Shown here: positions 16,961 to 23,864 of the stretch, one piece after another
Numbering within the stretch: position 1 is the stretch's first letter
How the letters are laid out: every line of letters begins with the position of its first letter
NCBI GenBank assembly: GCA_965248235.1
Contig: CBDFIU010000004.1
Coordinates: 1,054,001 to 1,118,000, forward strand
Source: UBA6623 sp965248235
GTDB lineage: Bacteria; Acidobacteriota; Terriglobia; Bryobacterales; UBA6623
Length of the DNA: 64,000 bases
Direction of reading: 5' to 3'
Notes under the pieces: model-generated
What the model was told of the DNA's origin: nothing
Seen by the model: only the letters and a program-made list of their open reading frames with translations
Database searches by the model: none
Program-made: the position numbers and the translations under genes

Positions 16961-17250
16961 CGAGCGCCTTCTTGCGCCGAAGCGGCGCTTGCGTTGAGAG
17001 TGTCGACGATCCCGACGACCGATGCGTCGGACCCGACAAGGTCGGGAAGGAAGGCCAGAGCGGCCTCGCGTCCGCGGCACCAATAGATGGTTTCTCCCGC
17101 GCCGGCGCCAATCGCGTCAAGGGCCACCAAGGCCTGGCCGGCATCCTTGCCGTCGGCCGTAATTGGTTGAATTACCAACAACTTACGACCCTCCAAGGAT
17201 TCGTCTTTGACCGAGCACCACAACTTGCCGACGACACGGCCCAGACGCAC
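16957..17250 (-). CDS. Microcompartment vertex protein (EutN/CcmL family), second copy
   Basis: This is a 97-residue BMC-P protein starting MRLGRVVGKLWCSVKDESLEGRKLLVIQP. ALDAIGAGAGETIYWCRGREA contains the conserved G-A-G-x-G-E segment, and DASVVGIVDTLN is the C-terminal signature. Compared with its neighbours it has extra Cys and Trp residues, so the three copies are diverged paralogs, not recent duplicates. It starts 2 bp after the stop of the first EutN gene and overlaps the third by 4 bp. Confidence 0.92.
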   Translation of the reverse strand: MRLGRVVGKLWCSVKDESLEGRKLLVIQPITADGKDAGQALVALDAIGAGAGETIYWCRGREAALAFLPDLVGSDASVVGIVDTLNASAASAQEGAR

Positions 17251-17252
17251 GG

Positions 17253-17540
17253 TCAGTCCCCACTCTCGTCGGATTCCTCGAGGTCGATCGCATCGACAAT
17301 GCCGACGATCGCGGTATCGACCGGGGTGTCTTTGCAGCCCGTCGCCAAGCGGGCCGAACTGCCCTGCACGGCGATCACTTGCTCGCCGACGCCGGCGCCG
17401 ACCGTATCAACGGCTACTAGAAAGGCATCCCGCTTATCGCCCCGCGGCGACTCGATCCGCAAGACGAGCAGAGTCCGGCCCTCCAGGCGAGGGTCCTTCC
17501 GCGTAGCGACAACGGTACCTGCGACGTGCGCAAGGATCAT
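17253..17540 (-). CDS. Microcompartment vertex protein (EutN/CcmL family), first copy
   Basis: This is a 95-residue BMC-P protein starting MILAHVAGTVVATRKDPRLEGRTLLVL. VDTVGAGVGEQVIAVQGSSAR is the conserved central turn and strand, and TAIVGIVDAIDL the C-terminal motif, followed by an acidic tail. It lies 25 bp downstream of the BMC-H stop. Three BMC-P genes per locus are reported for planctomycete/verrucomicrobial aldolase compartments, and the same number here supports that type. Confidence 0.92.
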   Translation of the reverse strand: MILAHVAGTVVATRKDPRLEGRTLLVLRIESPRGDKRDAFLVAVDTVGAGVGEQVIAVQGSSARLATGCKDTPVDTAIVGIVDAIDLEESDESGD

Positions 17541-17565
17541 GCGAGGCGTCCTTATTCAGCCGGAC

Positions 17566-17844
17566 TTACTTGGCGGAGATATTGAAAATATCGTCCAGGC
17601 TGGTGTGAGGTCGCGGAATTACGTGGACCGCGAGCAGCTCGCCGACTCGACGAGCCGCGGCCGCGCCCGAGTCGGTGGCGGCCTTCACGGCGGCGACATC
17701 ACCGCGACACATCACGGTGACATAACCCGACCCGATTTTTTCCCAGCCCACCAACGTTACATTGGCGGCCTTGACCATGGCATCGCCCGCTTCGATCAAA
17801 GCGACCAAGCCTCGTGTTTCAATCATTCCCAGGGCTTCGCCCAT
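17566..17844 (-). CDS. Microcompartment hexameric shell protein (BMC-H; PduA/EutM/CcmK family)
   Basis: BMC-H proteins tile the facets of the shell as hexamers with a central pore for small metabolites. The 92-residue protein begins MGEALGMIETRGLVALIEAGDAMVKAANV, the classic first half. WEKIGSGYVTVMCRGDVAAVKAATDSG contains the K-I-G-S-G pore loop, and LLAVHVIPRPHTSLDDIF is the usual C-terminus. It is the only hexameric shell gene in this locus, whereas related loci generally encode at least two. GGAGG lies in a normal position upstream of the ATG, 25 bp after the aldolase stop. Confidence 0.95.
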   Translation of the reverse strand: MGEALGMIETRGLVALIEAGDAMVKAANVTLVGWEKIGSGYVTVMCRGDVAAVKAATDSGAAAARRVGELLAVHVIPRPHTSLDDIFNISAK

Positions 17845-17869
17845 TTGAATTTCCTACCTCCTCGGGATT

Positions 17870-18661
17870 CTATTGCCTTGCCCGCACGGCATCGTCGACC
17901 AGCTGCATCAACTCGTCGCGGGTGACGGTAAAACGCTCTTGGCCGTCGGCTCCGCGGACGCCGCCCGCGACGTCCTCGGCCGAAATCGGACAGCCGGGCT
18001 GCTGTACGGCATTTGACTGCACTCCATAGCGGCCCCGCGCCTCGAAAAGCTTATCTACTTCGCCGCGCGGCAGCGAACGGGCACCGCCCAGCATCTCGGC
18101 GACAAAATTGATGCGGGCGAAATGTTCCACGGTTTCCATGCGGAAATACGCTTGATGAACGTCTTTACCGTAGCTGACGGCCCCATGGTTGGCCAACAAG
18201 ATGGCATCGTATTTGGGAATCAGCGGCAGCATCGGCTCGGTCAGCGCCGGTGTTCCCGGCAACCCGTAGTCGGCCAGCGGAACACACCCAAGCCCGATCA
18301 CAACCTCGGGCAACAGCGCCTTATTCAGCGAGAGCCCGGCGGCCGCGAAGCCCGTGGCCACCGGCGGATGAGCGTGTACGACCGACAACGCATCGGGACG
18401 CAACTTGTAAATCGTCAAGTGCATCGCGATTTCCGACGTCCGCTCCAGACGCCCGGCGATCTTGTTGCCGTCATTGTCTACGATGATCAAATCGTCGGGT
18501 TTCATCATCCCCTTGCTAACGCCCGTGGGCGTGGCGAGGATGCGCTCGTGATCCAGGCGAATGGAGATGTTGCCGTCATTGGCGGCCACCCATCCCTTCT
18601 CGAAGACGAGCCTGCCGACGTCGACAATGTCTTGACGATACTCCCTTTCAGTCTTGACCAT
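17870..18661 (-). CDS. Class II aldolase (fuculose-/rhamnulose-phosphate aldolase family) of the BMC
   Basis: This zinc-dependent aldolase is predicted to cleave a sugar 1-phosphate such as L-fuculose- or L-rhamnulose-1-phosphate to dihydroxyacetone phosphate and lactaldehyde. The start MVKTEREYRQDIVDVGR at 18661 fits the family better than upstream options. GWVAANDGNISIRL is the phosphate-binding region, and TSEIAMHLTIYK has the catalytic Glu. VVHAHPPVATGF and LLANHGAVSYG provide the three zinc ligands. The body ends near residue 215. A linker rich in Gly/Pro/Gln then leads to a terminal helix FTVTRDELMQLVDDAVRARQ, which resembles an encapsulation peptide. It is the first gene of the BMC operon. 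Confidence 0.9.
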   Translation of the reverse strand: MVKTEREYRQDIVDVGRLVFEKGWVAANDGNISIRLDHERILATPTGVSKGMMKPDDLIIVDNDGNKIAGRLERTSEIAMHLTIYKLRPDALSVVHAHPPVATGFAAAGLSLNKALLPEVVIGLGCVPLADYGLPGTPALTEPMLPLIPKYDAILLANHGAVSYGKDVHQAYFRMETVEHFARINFVAEMLGGARSLPRGEVDKLFEARGRYGVQSNAVQQPGCPISAEDVAGGVRGADGQERFTVTRDELMQLVDDAVRARQ

Positions 18662-19377
18662 GCGAACTTCGTATCGTAGCGTGGGCCGCGCGAGAATGTA
18701 AAGCAAAAGGGCATTTGCGGGCACCCGACGGCGGGGCACCGGGAGAAGAAATTTCGCCGCGACGGGCGAGACGGCCCGACGGCCACGCATGCCCCCGCGC
18801 CTTCCAGGTCCCGTCGGGTGTCAGGCCGACTCGGGCCGGCCAGGGTCCGCCGGGTACATCATTCGGTCCGCGGGCGTTACACCGCGGGCGTACGATCGTG
18901 AAGTACTTGGCCGACGGTGGGGCGTCAGATCATTTCCGGCGATCCGGCGAGTGAGTTGCGGGTGTTTATCTTTTTTTGGTCTCCTTCGAGGCCTTGCGAT
19001 TTCTCAAGGGCGACCTTCGCCTATCGCAGGTTCTTCTCAATTTCTGAGTTGTTCGCTGGGCTTCTATCGCTTCGTAAGTATTGCTATAACTGGTGTTAGG
19101 TCGAACTTGGGTTCGTTTTGTATTTTTCGGTTTTGGGGAGCTACCCGGTGCCTCTTTTCTTGCAGACCTGTGGGCTTTTAGGCTACTCGCCGGGCAGGCC
19201 TGGAGACCTGCCCCACTGGGCGTGACCTTCGGGCGTTGGCTCGGTTTTGGCTTTGTTTCGTGGATTTTGATTTCTTGGGGTCGTGGATTGGTGGCCGCCG
19301 AAAAAATGGGGCCAGTCCACTTCGCTCCGGACGTTGATCCGCTCGACAGCGCGGGCGCGCGTGGCGCTGACACTTTG
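18662..19377. other. Non-coding stretch with a low-GC pocket upstream of the BMC operon
   Basis: I find no convincing gene. 18960-19180 is clearly poorer in GC than its surroundings, with runs such as tctttttttggtc and cgttttgtatttttcgg. The stretch at 19300-19328 (gaaaaaatgggg followed by cagtccacttcgc) is nearly identical to one arm of the inverted repeat at 56304-56409. The BMC promoter, read leftward, should lie within 18662-18900, but I cannot place it. Confidence 0.5.
19300..19328 (+). repeat. Partial copy of an inverted-repeat arm
   Basis: The sequence gaaaaaatgggg-ccagtccacttcgc matches the reverse complement of 56377-56403 with only one or two differences. It is a solitary half-element here, without its partner arm. 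Confidence 0.6.
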
Positions 19378-19557
19378 TCATTTTGCTTTGCCGTTGGAAG
19401 GATCGGTTTCGTCGGTTGGGAAATCCTCGGCGTCGGCTTCCGGCTTTTTGTCGCGCGAAGCGCCTGTGGTGACGACGATGATCCGCTTCTTTCGTTGCGG
19501 CGCCCGTTTTTCGATGCGGTCGAGTCGTTGCTGTAGAGTTTCGCTTCGTTTTGCCAT
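19378..19557 (-). CDS. Small basic protein of unknown function
   Basis: This is a predicted 59-residue product beginning MAKRSETLQQRLDRIEKRAPQRK. The first 25 residues could form a charged amphipathic helix, and the second half is acidic (DEDFPTDETDP-like). AAGGAAAC lies about 11 nt upstream of the ATG. I recognise no family, and it may be spurious in this otherwise empty region. Confidence 0.35.
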   Translation of the reverse strand: MAKRSETLQQRLDRIEKRAPQRKKRIIVVTTGASRDKKPEADAEDFPTDETDPSNGKAK

Positions 19558-19851
19558 TGTGTGTTTGTTTCCTTCTGGGCGATCTCGTCGAGAGAAATGC
19601 GGACGGGAGATAGCTGTCGCCCATCCGGTGTCGCCGTGGAACGCCCCGGTTACCAGAATAAGGTCGGGGTGCAAGCGCAACCCGGGGCCGTTTCACTAAA
19701 CCGTTGATTCTGTTCGGGAAATATTTTTTGAGCTCACGTGATGGATCGGAGGATGTCCGAGATTCCGGAGATATCGCCGCAGCCGCTGGAGGAGGGGGTT
19801 CGCGGCCGGGTTGGCGTGGCGCGGGGGGCGCGCCGCCGAGACACCGGAGGA

Positions 19852-20634
19852 TCAAATCCGCAATTCGCGCTGAATCGAGTAGGCCATCCGGTCGAGCTCG
19901 GAGACCACGCAGGTCGCCACCGACGACGATGCCAGCAACTCCCGGGTATCGTCGGGGAAGGCGTCGTCGACGACCGCGATCAGCTCGGGAGGGTCGGCGG
20001 TCGCCGCCCGTATTCTGTCGAACGCGAAACACAGTTTCGAGGCGTCGGAGACGTCGTTGCGCAGCGCCAGGGCGTGGACGTATTTGACCGCGCCGTTGGG
20101 CTGGTAGCCGTAGTCGAAGGTGAAGCGCAAGCGCGGCCCCCCATACGACACGCTGACTTGCTTGCGCATGCGATCATCCCCCAACAAGGCATGGCGCCGG
20201 AAACTCTCCTCCATGTGACGCCGCAAGGCATGGCGGGTGCCCGGCCGCGGCTCGCGCCCCTCGCCTTCGATCTCCGCGCGCCGCGGGGTCGCCAGGTAGG
20301 CGTTGGTGAGACGTTCCACCTCGGCGGCCGCTTCCGATCCGGCGAACACCCGCCGGTCGCTCAACTGCAACGTGTTCGACAGATCAGCCCGCAGCCCCTC
20401 GACGTAGGGCGCGAAGGCTTCGCCGAGCAGGAGCTTCTCTTCAAACTCCTGGCGAAGGCACTCCAGATAGTGGTGGTCGACGGACGGATTGCACCGCAAA
20501 CGCCGAAAATCGGGCGCGAAGCGCGCCCCGATCAGCCGCTCGTCGCGGTCGAACAGCAGCAGCCCGATATTCACAAACTCGCCCGCGACAATATTGGGAA
20601 CATAGCGCAACAACTGAAAGCTGTATTGGTTCAT
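19852..20634 (-). CDS. DUF3037 family protein
   Basis: The 260-residue protein begins MNQYSFQLLRYVPNIVAGEFVNIGLLLFD, which is the diagnostic DUF3037 N-terminus (Y-x-x-x-R-Y-x-P/D-x-x-x-x-E-x-x-N-I-G). FDYGYQPNGAVKYVHAL lies near residue 190. The function is unknown. DUF3037 genes are commonly found beside a HipA-like kinase gene, and here the HipA-like gene lies immediately upstream on the same strand, with a family A repeat wedged between them. The pairing suggests the two products act together, but no mechanism can be read from the sequence. Confidence 0.85.
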   Translation of the reverse strand: MNQYSFQLLRYVPNIVAGEFVNIGLLLFDRDERLIGARFAPDFRRLRCNPSVDHHYLECLRQEFEEKLLLGEAFAPYVEGLRADLSNTLQLSDRRVFAGSEAAAEVERLTNAYLATPRRAEIEGEGREPRPGTRHALRRHMEESFRRHALLGDDRMRKQVSVSYGGPRLRFTFDYGYQPNGAVKYVHALALRNDVSDASKLCFAFDRIRAATADPPELIAVVDDAFPDDTRELLASSSVATCVVSELDRMAYSIQRELRI

Positions 20635-20692
20635 CGTTGTTACTCCTTCGTGGCTCCGTCGTTATTCCGCGGTTGCCGGCCCGCGGCCGGAG

Positions 20693-20800
20693 CGCTGCTA
20701 CCGCCGCCCTTTCAGGGCTCAACCCGATTTGATTCCGCACCCAGGGTTCCGCCTTCGGCTCCACCCCGGGCTATATTCCCGCCGCCGCTTCGCGGCTCAA
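20693..20800 (+). repeat. Interspersed palindromic repeat, family A (variant 2) at the HipA-like gene end
   Basis: The order is the same as at 14093-14200: gccctttcagggctc, gttccgccttcggctccacc, gggctatattcccgcc and gccgcttcgcggct. The right part overlaps the 3' end of the HipA-like gene. The last residues of that protein, LSREAAAGI, and its TAG stop are encoded by the repeat. Confidence 0.75.
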
Positions 20801-21683
20801 GCTGTTCGCGGTCTTCACCACACCTTCCGTCGTCCGCCAGTTCGGGAACGGGTCGCGAGCCGCCTTTTTCGCTCCCCGCACCAGGTCGGGAACCAGGGCG
20901 CGGCGTTGATAGAGACGCTCGAGCAGACTCTCCAGTTGATCCCACGAGCGGTCATACCATTGCGGCGGCGTGGTGCGGTAGGCTTCGTCCAAGATCGACG
21001 TTGGACACGACACAATGCGGTCCAGCCAGGGTTCGAAACTTTCGAATCCGGTGACATCCCCATAGACATCCCAGCGGTTGTAGAGCCCCAACTCAGCCGT
21101 ATCGGAAAAATCCCAGTTTTGGGCGTTGAAAGCGAAGCCGTGGTCGATCATGTTCGCGACGTAAACCAGCGAAGCGGGGTGAAATCGCCGACTCAGGGGC
21201 CGGGCGGCCCGCCCGCAGCCAATTCTTCGCGCGGTCACGGAAGAAGATCACTTGTCGGCCGTCGGCGTTGCTGACCCATTTGTCGAACGCCACCATCCCC
21301 CGAAAAGTATCGACATTCAACACCAGCCGCAGCAGGGAAAGCGGCAAGTAGTCATACACGGCGCGCCGAGCGGGATCACCGGGGTAGCACGACCCGAAGT
21401 GGAGCCCGCTCTCGCAACGCAGCAAGCGGCGCCCCGCTTCCATCGTCAACTGGGGCGTTTCCTCCACCAGCCCTGGCGGCACATCGACGATTTGCCACGC
21501 CGGCACCGGGAGCTGGAGATACTTCAGCAAGACGCAGCAGAGCAACTCATTCACCAGAATGTGCTGGTGCTGCGGGTTATTGCGGAATTTGACAACGTAA
21601 TAGCGATCGTCGTCAGCCAGTAATAAGTGGGCGTTCGCCCCGCCCCTCATCCGCTTGATATGTTGACGGGCAACAACCGCCAT
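20771..21683 (-). pseudogene. HipA-like kinase, frameshifted
   Basis: The N-terminal two-thirds begins MAVVARQHIKRMRGGANAHLLLADDDRYYVVKFRNN, with a probable phosphate loop and the ATP-binding Lys (VVKF), and continues to DKWVSNADGRQVIFF, which holds the D-x-x-x-x-N catalytic-type motif of HipA-fold kinases. Around 21195-21215, in a C/G-rich run, the reading frame is lost. The remaining third continues in the next frame as RRFHPASLVYVANMIDHGFAFNAQNWDF through FEPWLDRI. One inserted or missing base explains the break. The C-terminus and stop codon are supplied by a family A repeat. The gene is either a recent pseudogene or carries an assembly error. It lies upstream of the DUF3037 gene on the same strand. 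Confidence 0.75.
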
Positions 21684-21737
21684 GCGAGCCGGATCGGATG
21701 GGTTTCGATCTGTTGGTCCATCTTAGCGCACCCACCC

Positions 21738-21743
21738 TATACT
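21738..21743 (+). promoter_or_regulatory. -10-like box 7 bp before the thioesterase start
   Basis: TATACT at 21738-21743 is 7 bp from the ATG at 21751, with a weak TTGGTC 19 bp upstream of it. No ribosome binding site fits between them, so a leaderless message is likely if this is the promoter. Confidence 0.4.
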
Positions 21744-21750
21744 TGGAACC

Positions 21751-22161
21751 ATGCGGAGAATCGAAACGCGCGTAAGGGTGCGCTACGCCGAGACCGATCA
21801 GATGGGGATTGTCTACTACGCCAACTATTTGGTGTGGATGGAGGTCGGCCGCGTCGCCTATTGCAGCCAATCGGGTTTCGAATATCGCGACATGGAGCGC
21901 GAGGACGGCGTGATGCTGACCGTCACCGAAGCGCACTGCAAATACCGGGCGGCGGCGCGTTTCGACGACGAGGTAAGGGTTCTGACCTGGGTCACTGAGT
22001 CGCGTTCCCGCACGGTGCGTTTTGCTTACGAGATGCTGCGCGGCGAGGACGATCAGCTTCTGGCAACCGGCGAAACCCTGCACCTGGTCTGCGACCTGGA
22101 GGGCAAACCCGTGCGGCTGCCGGAGCAGTACCGGCCGTTCTTTCCGGCGGGCGACGGCTAG
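21751..22161 (+). CDS. Acyl-CoA thioesterase, YbgC/4-hydroxybenzoyl-CoA thioesterase family
   Basis: This is a 136-residue hotdog-fold enzyme that hydrolyses acyl-CoA thioesters. VRYAETDQMGIVYYANYLVWMEVGR is the family signature, with the catalytic Asp in the position D-x-x-G-x-x-x-x-x-x-Y. CKYRAAARFDDEVRVLTWV and RFAYEMLRGEDDQLLATGETLH form the central strands. The length fits single-domain YbgC proteins, which associate with Tol-Pal in proteobacteria. No tol or pal gene is visible here, so the substrate is open. Confidence 0.9.
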   Translation: MRRIETRVRVRYAETDQMGIVYYANYLVWMEVGRVAYCSQSGFEYRDMEREDGVMLTVTEAHCKYRAAARFDDEVRVLTWVTESRSRTVRFAYEMLRGEDDQLLATGETLHLVCDLEGKPVRLPEQYRPFFPAGDG

Positions 22162-22209
22162 ACGGCACTCCCGCGGCCCGAGACCTGCTTTCCGGTCAAC
22201 ACTTTACGC

Positions 22210-22728
22210 GTGATCGTCTGTCAGGACGCGACGGGCGGGCGCAAGGTGACGTGCCCGTCGAGCTTCAAGCATACGTTTGTCGTGGTGCCTCTCAAGTCGG
22301 CCCGCGATGCTGCTGAATGGGTCTATGACGGGACCGACTTCCATGCTGTCGCGCTGCCGCCGGACGAGCGCTGTACGACCTTCACGATCCCGGAAACGGA
22401 TCTAACGGCGGCGGCGGCAACGGAAGACGAAACGCTCTTCGAGCTGCAAAGCGGTCACAAGGTCAGCGGGGTTTTCGTCAAGCACTCGGCGGCGTTCACG
22501 GGCGGCACGCTGTCGGCAATGACGGTCAGCATCGGCGACTCGTCGAGCACCACGTTCTACACCTCGGCGTTCGATATCTTTCAGGCGGTGGGCGACATGG
22601 CGTTTCAAGACACGGATATGTATAAGTCGAGCAGCAACGCGGAGCGCAACGTGCTCGCTCGGTTCACGGCGACGGGTGACAACGTCGTTAACGCGACGGC
22701 GGGGAGCGTCGATATCCGGGTTGCGTGA
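22210..22728 (+). CDS. Unknown protein with phage-structural-like C-terminus
   Basis: This is a 172-residue product from a GTG start. The C-terminal 110 residues (TIPETDLTAAAATEDETLFEL, SGVFVKHSAAFTGGTLSAM and ATGDNVVNATAGSVDIRVA) are rich in Thr, Ser, Ala and Gly and appear to form repeated short beta strands. This pattern resembles small virion or tail-associated proteins seen in metagenomic phages, but I cannot assign a family. It has no signal peptide. It stands alone between the thioesterase and an insertion sequence, with no other phage genes nearby. It could be a prophage relic or a host gene. Confidence 0.5.
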   Translation: MIVCQDATGGRKVTCPSSFKHTFVVVPLKSARDAAEWVYDGTDFHAVALPPDERCTTFTIPETDLTAAAATEDETLFELQSGHKVSGVFVKHSAAFTGGTLSAMTVSIGDSSSTTFYTSAFDIFQAVGDMAFQDTDMYKSSSNAERNVLARFTATGDNVVNATAGSVDIRVA

Positions 22729-22810
22729 CGGCACCGTAATGTTCCGAGCCGTGACCGAGAGGGGATGGTCATCTACGCAAGAAGCAGCTATCTGATCGAA
22801 AAACCGGCAT

Positions 22811-23846
22811 GATGGGTATTTACTTGACTCAGGTATTGGGAAATAGCCCCTACATGTTGTGGTCGTCCGTAGCGCGTGTCGCGGTGCCTCCGACCAGCGA
22901 TTTGTAGGGTGCCGGTGGCACGGCGACGGCCTGTTGAACCAGGCGGTAAAAGAGCTTGCCCCGACTTCTGGACTTGCGGCGGTTGAAGCGGAAGGCGAAT
23001 TCGTCGAGGTAGGAGTCGAGATGCTCGTGACTGACCGCTCCTTGATGCGTGCCCAGTATCCAGCGCTTCACTAACGACACCACGCGGTGCACCCGGGGGA
23101 GCAGTTTCGAGGCGCGCGCCGGTTGCCCCTCCAGGTAGCTCACCTCGTGGCGATAGCCGTCGCCTTCGAGCGGTTCGTATCCCAGCCAACCGTCGGTATG
23201 GACCACGCTGCCGGGTTCGATCGACTCGCCGACGAAGGCCATCAAGCTGTCCCCGGAGGCGTTGGGAATGGTGCGTATCCGAACCCGCCCGATGCCGGCA
23301 CCATCTTCCTCGGCCGCTACTACAATCAGCGCCTTAGCGTCGGTTTGGCGACCGCGCACGCCCTCCTCCAAGCCTCCTAAGTAAGTCTCGTCAACCTCCA
23401 CGCGCCCGCTGAGCCGATCGCGTCCGGGCCGCACCATGGCGCGCCGGAGCTTATGCAACCAAGTCCAGGCCGTTTTGTAGCTGCCCAGGCCCAACACCCG
23501 CTGCAAGCCCAGCGCGCTCGCCCCGTTCTTCTGGCTCGTGAGCCACCACATGGCTCGAAACCAACTCTGGAGGGGTTGGCGGGTGTCTTGAAATATTGTG
23601 CCCGCCGTTGGAGAAGCTTGATGCCCGCAGCCGGCGCACTCCAGCAGCGCTGTCCGCACCGCCCACGCTTTGTCGTGCCCGCATCGCGGACAACGAAAAC
23701 CCTCCGGCCAGCGGAGTTGACACAGATACTCTCGACAGGCCTGCTCGGTGGCGAAACGCGCCTCGAACTCGGCCAGATTCCGAGGATAATCTTCCATTTC
23801 CCCGATCCTACATCTTGTGGTCACCTGAGTTAAGTAAATACCCATC
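22811..23846 (-). mobile_element. IS1595/ISXO2-type insertion sequence, copy 1
   Basis: The element is 1,036 bp, with terminal inverted repeats beginning GATGGGTATTTACTTGA. The left end reads into CTCAGGT, and the right end has one mismatch (gagTtaag for gagCcaag in its complement). An 8-bp target duplication ACCGGCAT flanks it (22803-22810 and 23847-23854). A single transposase gene fills the interior. Copies 2 (30374-31409) and 3 (37828-38863) are nearly identical. Insertion left it 18 bp upstream of the GTG of the pentapeptide-TIR gene. Confidence 0.95.
22850..23797 (-). CDS. ISXO2-like transposase, copy 1
   Basis: This is a 315-residue transposase starting MEDYPRNLAEFEARFATEQA. An N-terminal zinc ribbon (CPRCGH...CAGCGH) precedes the helix-turn-helix-like segment SWFRAMWWLTSQKNGASALGLQRVLG. 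The DDE-type catalytic domain shows VEVDETYLGG (first Asp), VHTDGWLGY (second Asp) and HLDSYLDEFAFRFNRR (third acidic/Asn position). All catalytic motifs are intact, so the protein should be functional. GGGGAA just upstream of the ATG serves as a ribosome site. An upstream ATG at 23845 within the terminal repeat is also in frame. Confidence 0.93.
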   Translation of the reverse strand: MEDYPRNLAEFEARFATEQACREYLCQLRWPEGFRCPRCGHDKAWAVRTALLECAGCGHQASPTAGTIFQDTRQPLQSWFRAMWWLTSQKNGASALGLQRVLGLGSYKTAWTWLHKLRRAMVRPGRDRLSGRVEVDETYLGGLEEGVRGRQTDAKALIVVAAEEDGAGIGRVRIRTIPNASGDSLMAFVGESIEPGSVVHTDGWLGYEPLEGDGYRHEVSYLEGQPARASKLLPRVHRVVSLVKRWILGTHQGAVSHEHLDSYLDEFAFRFNRRKSRSRGKLFYRLVQQAVAVPPAPYKSLVGGTATRATDDHNM

Positions 23847-23864
23847 ACCGGCATAATTGAGACC

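Noticed and set aside
16972..17925. 317-codon plus-strand frame over the BMC genes
   Set aside because: Shadow of the five clear minus-strand BMC genes.
19738..21054. 438-codon plus-strand frame over DUF3037 and HipA-like genes
   Set aside because: It runs antisense to two recognisable genes and through a repeat.
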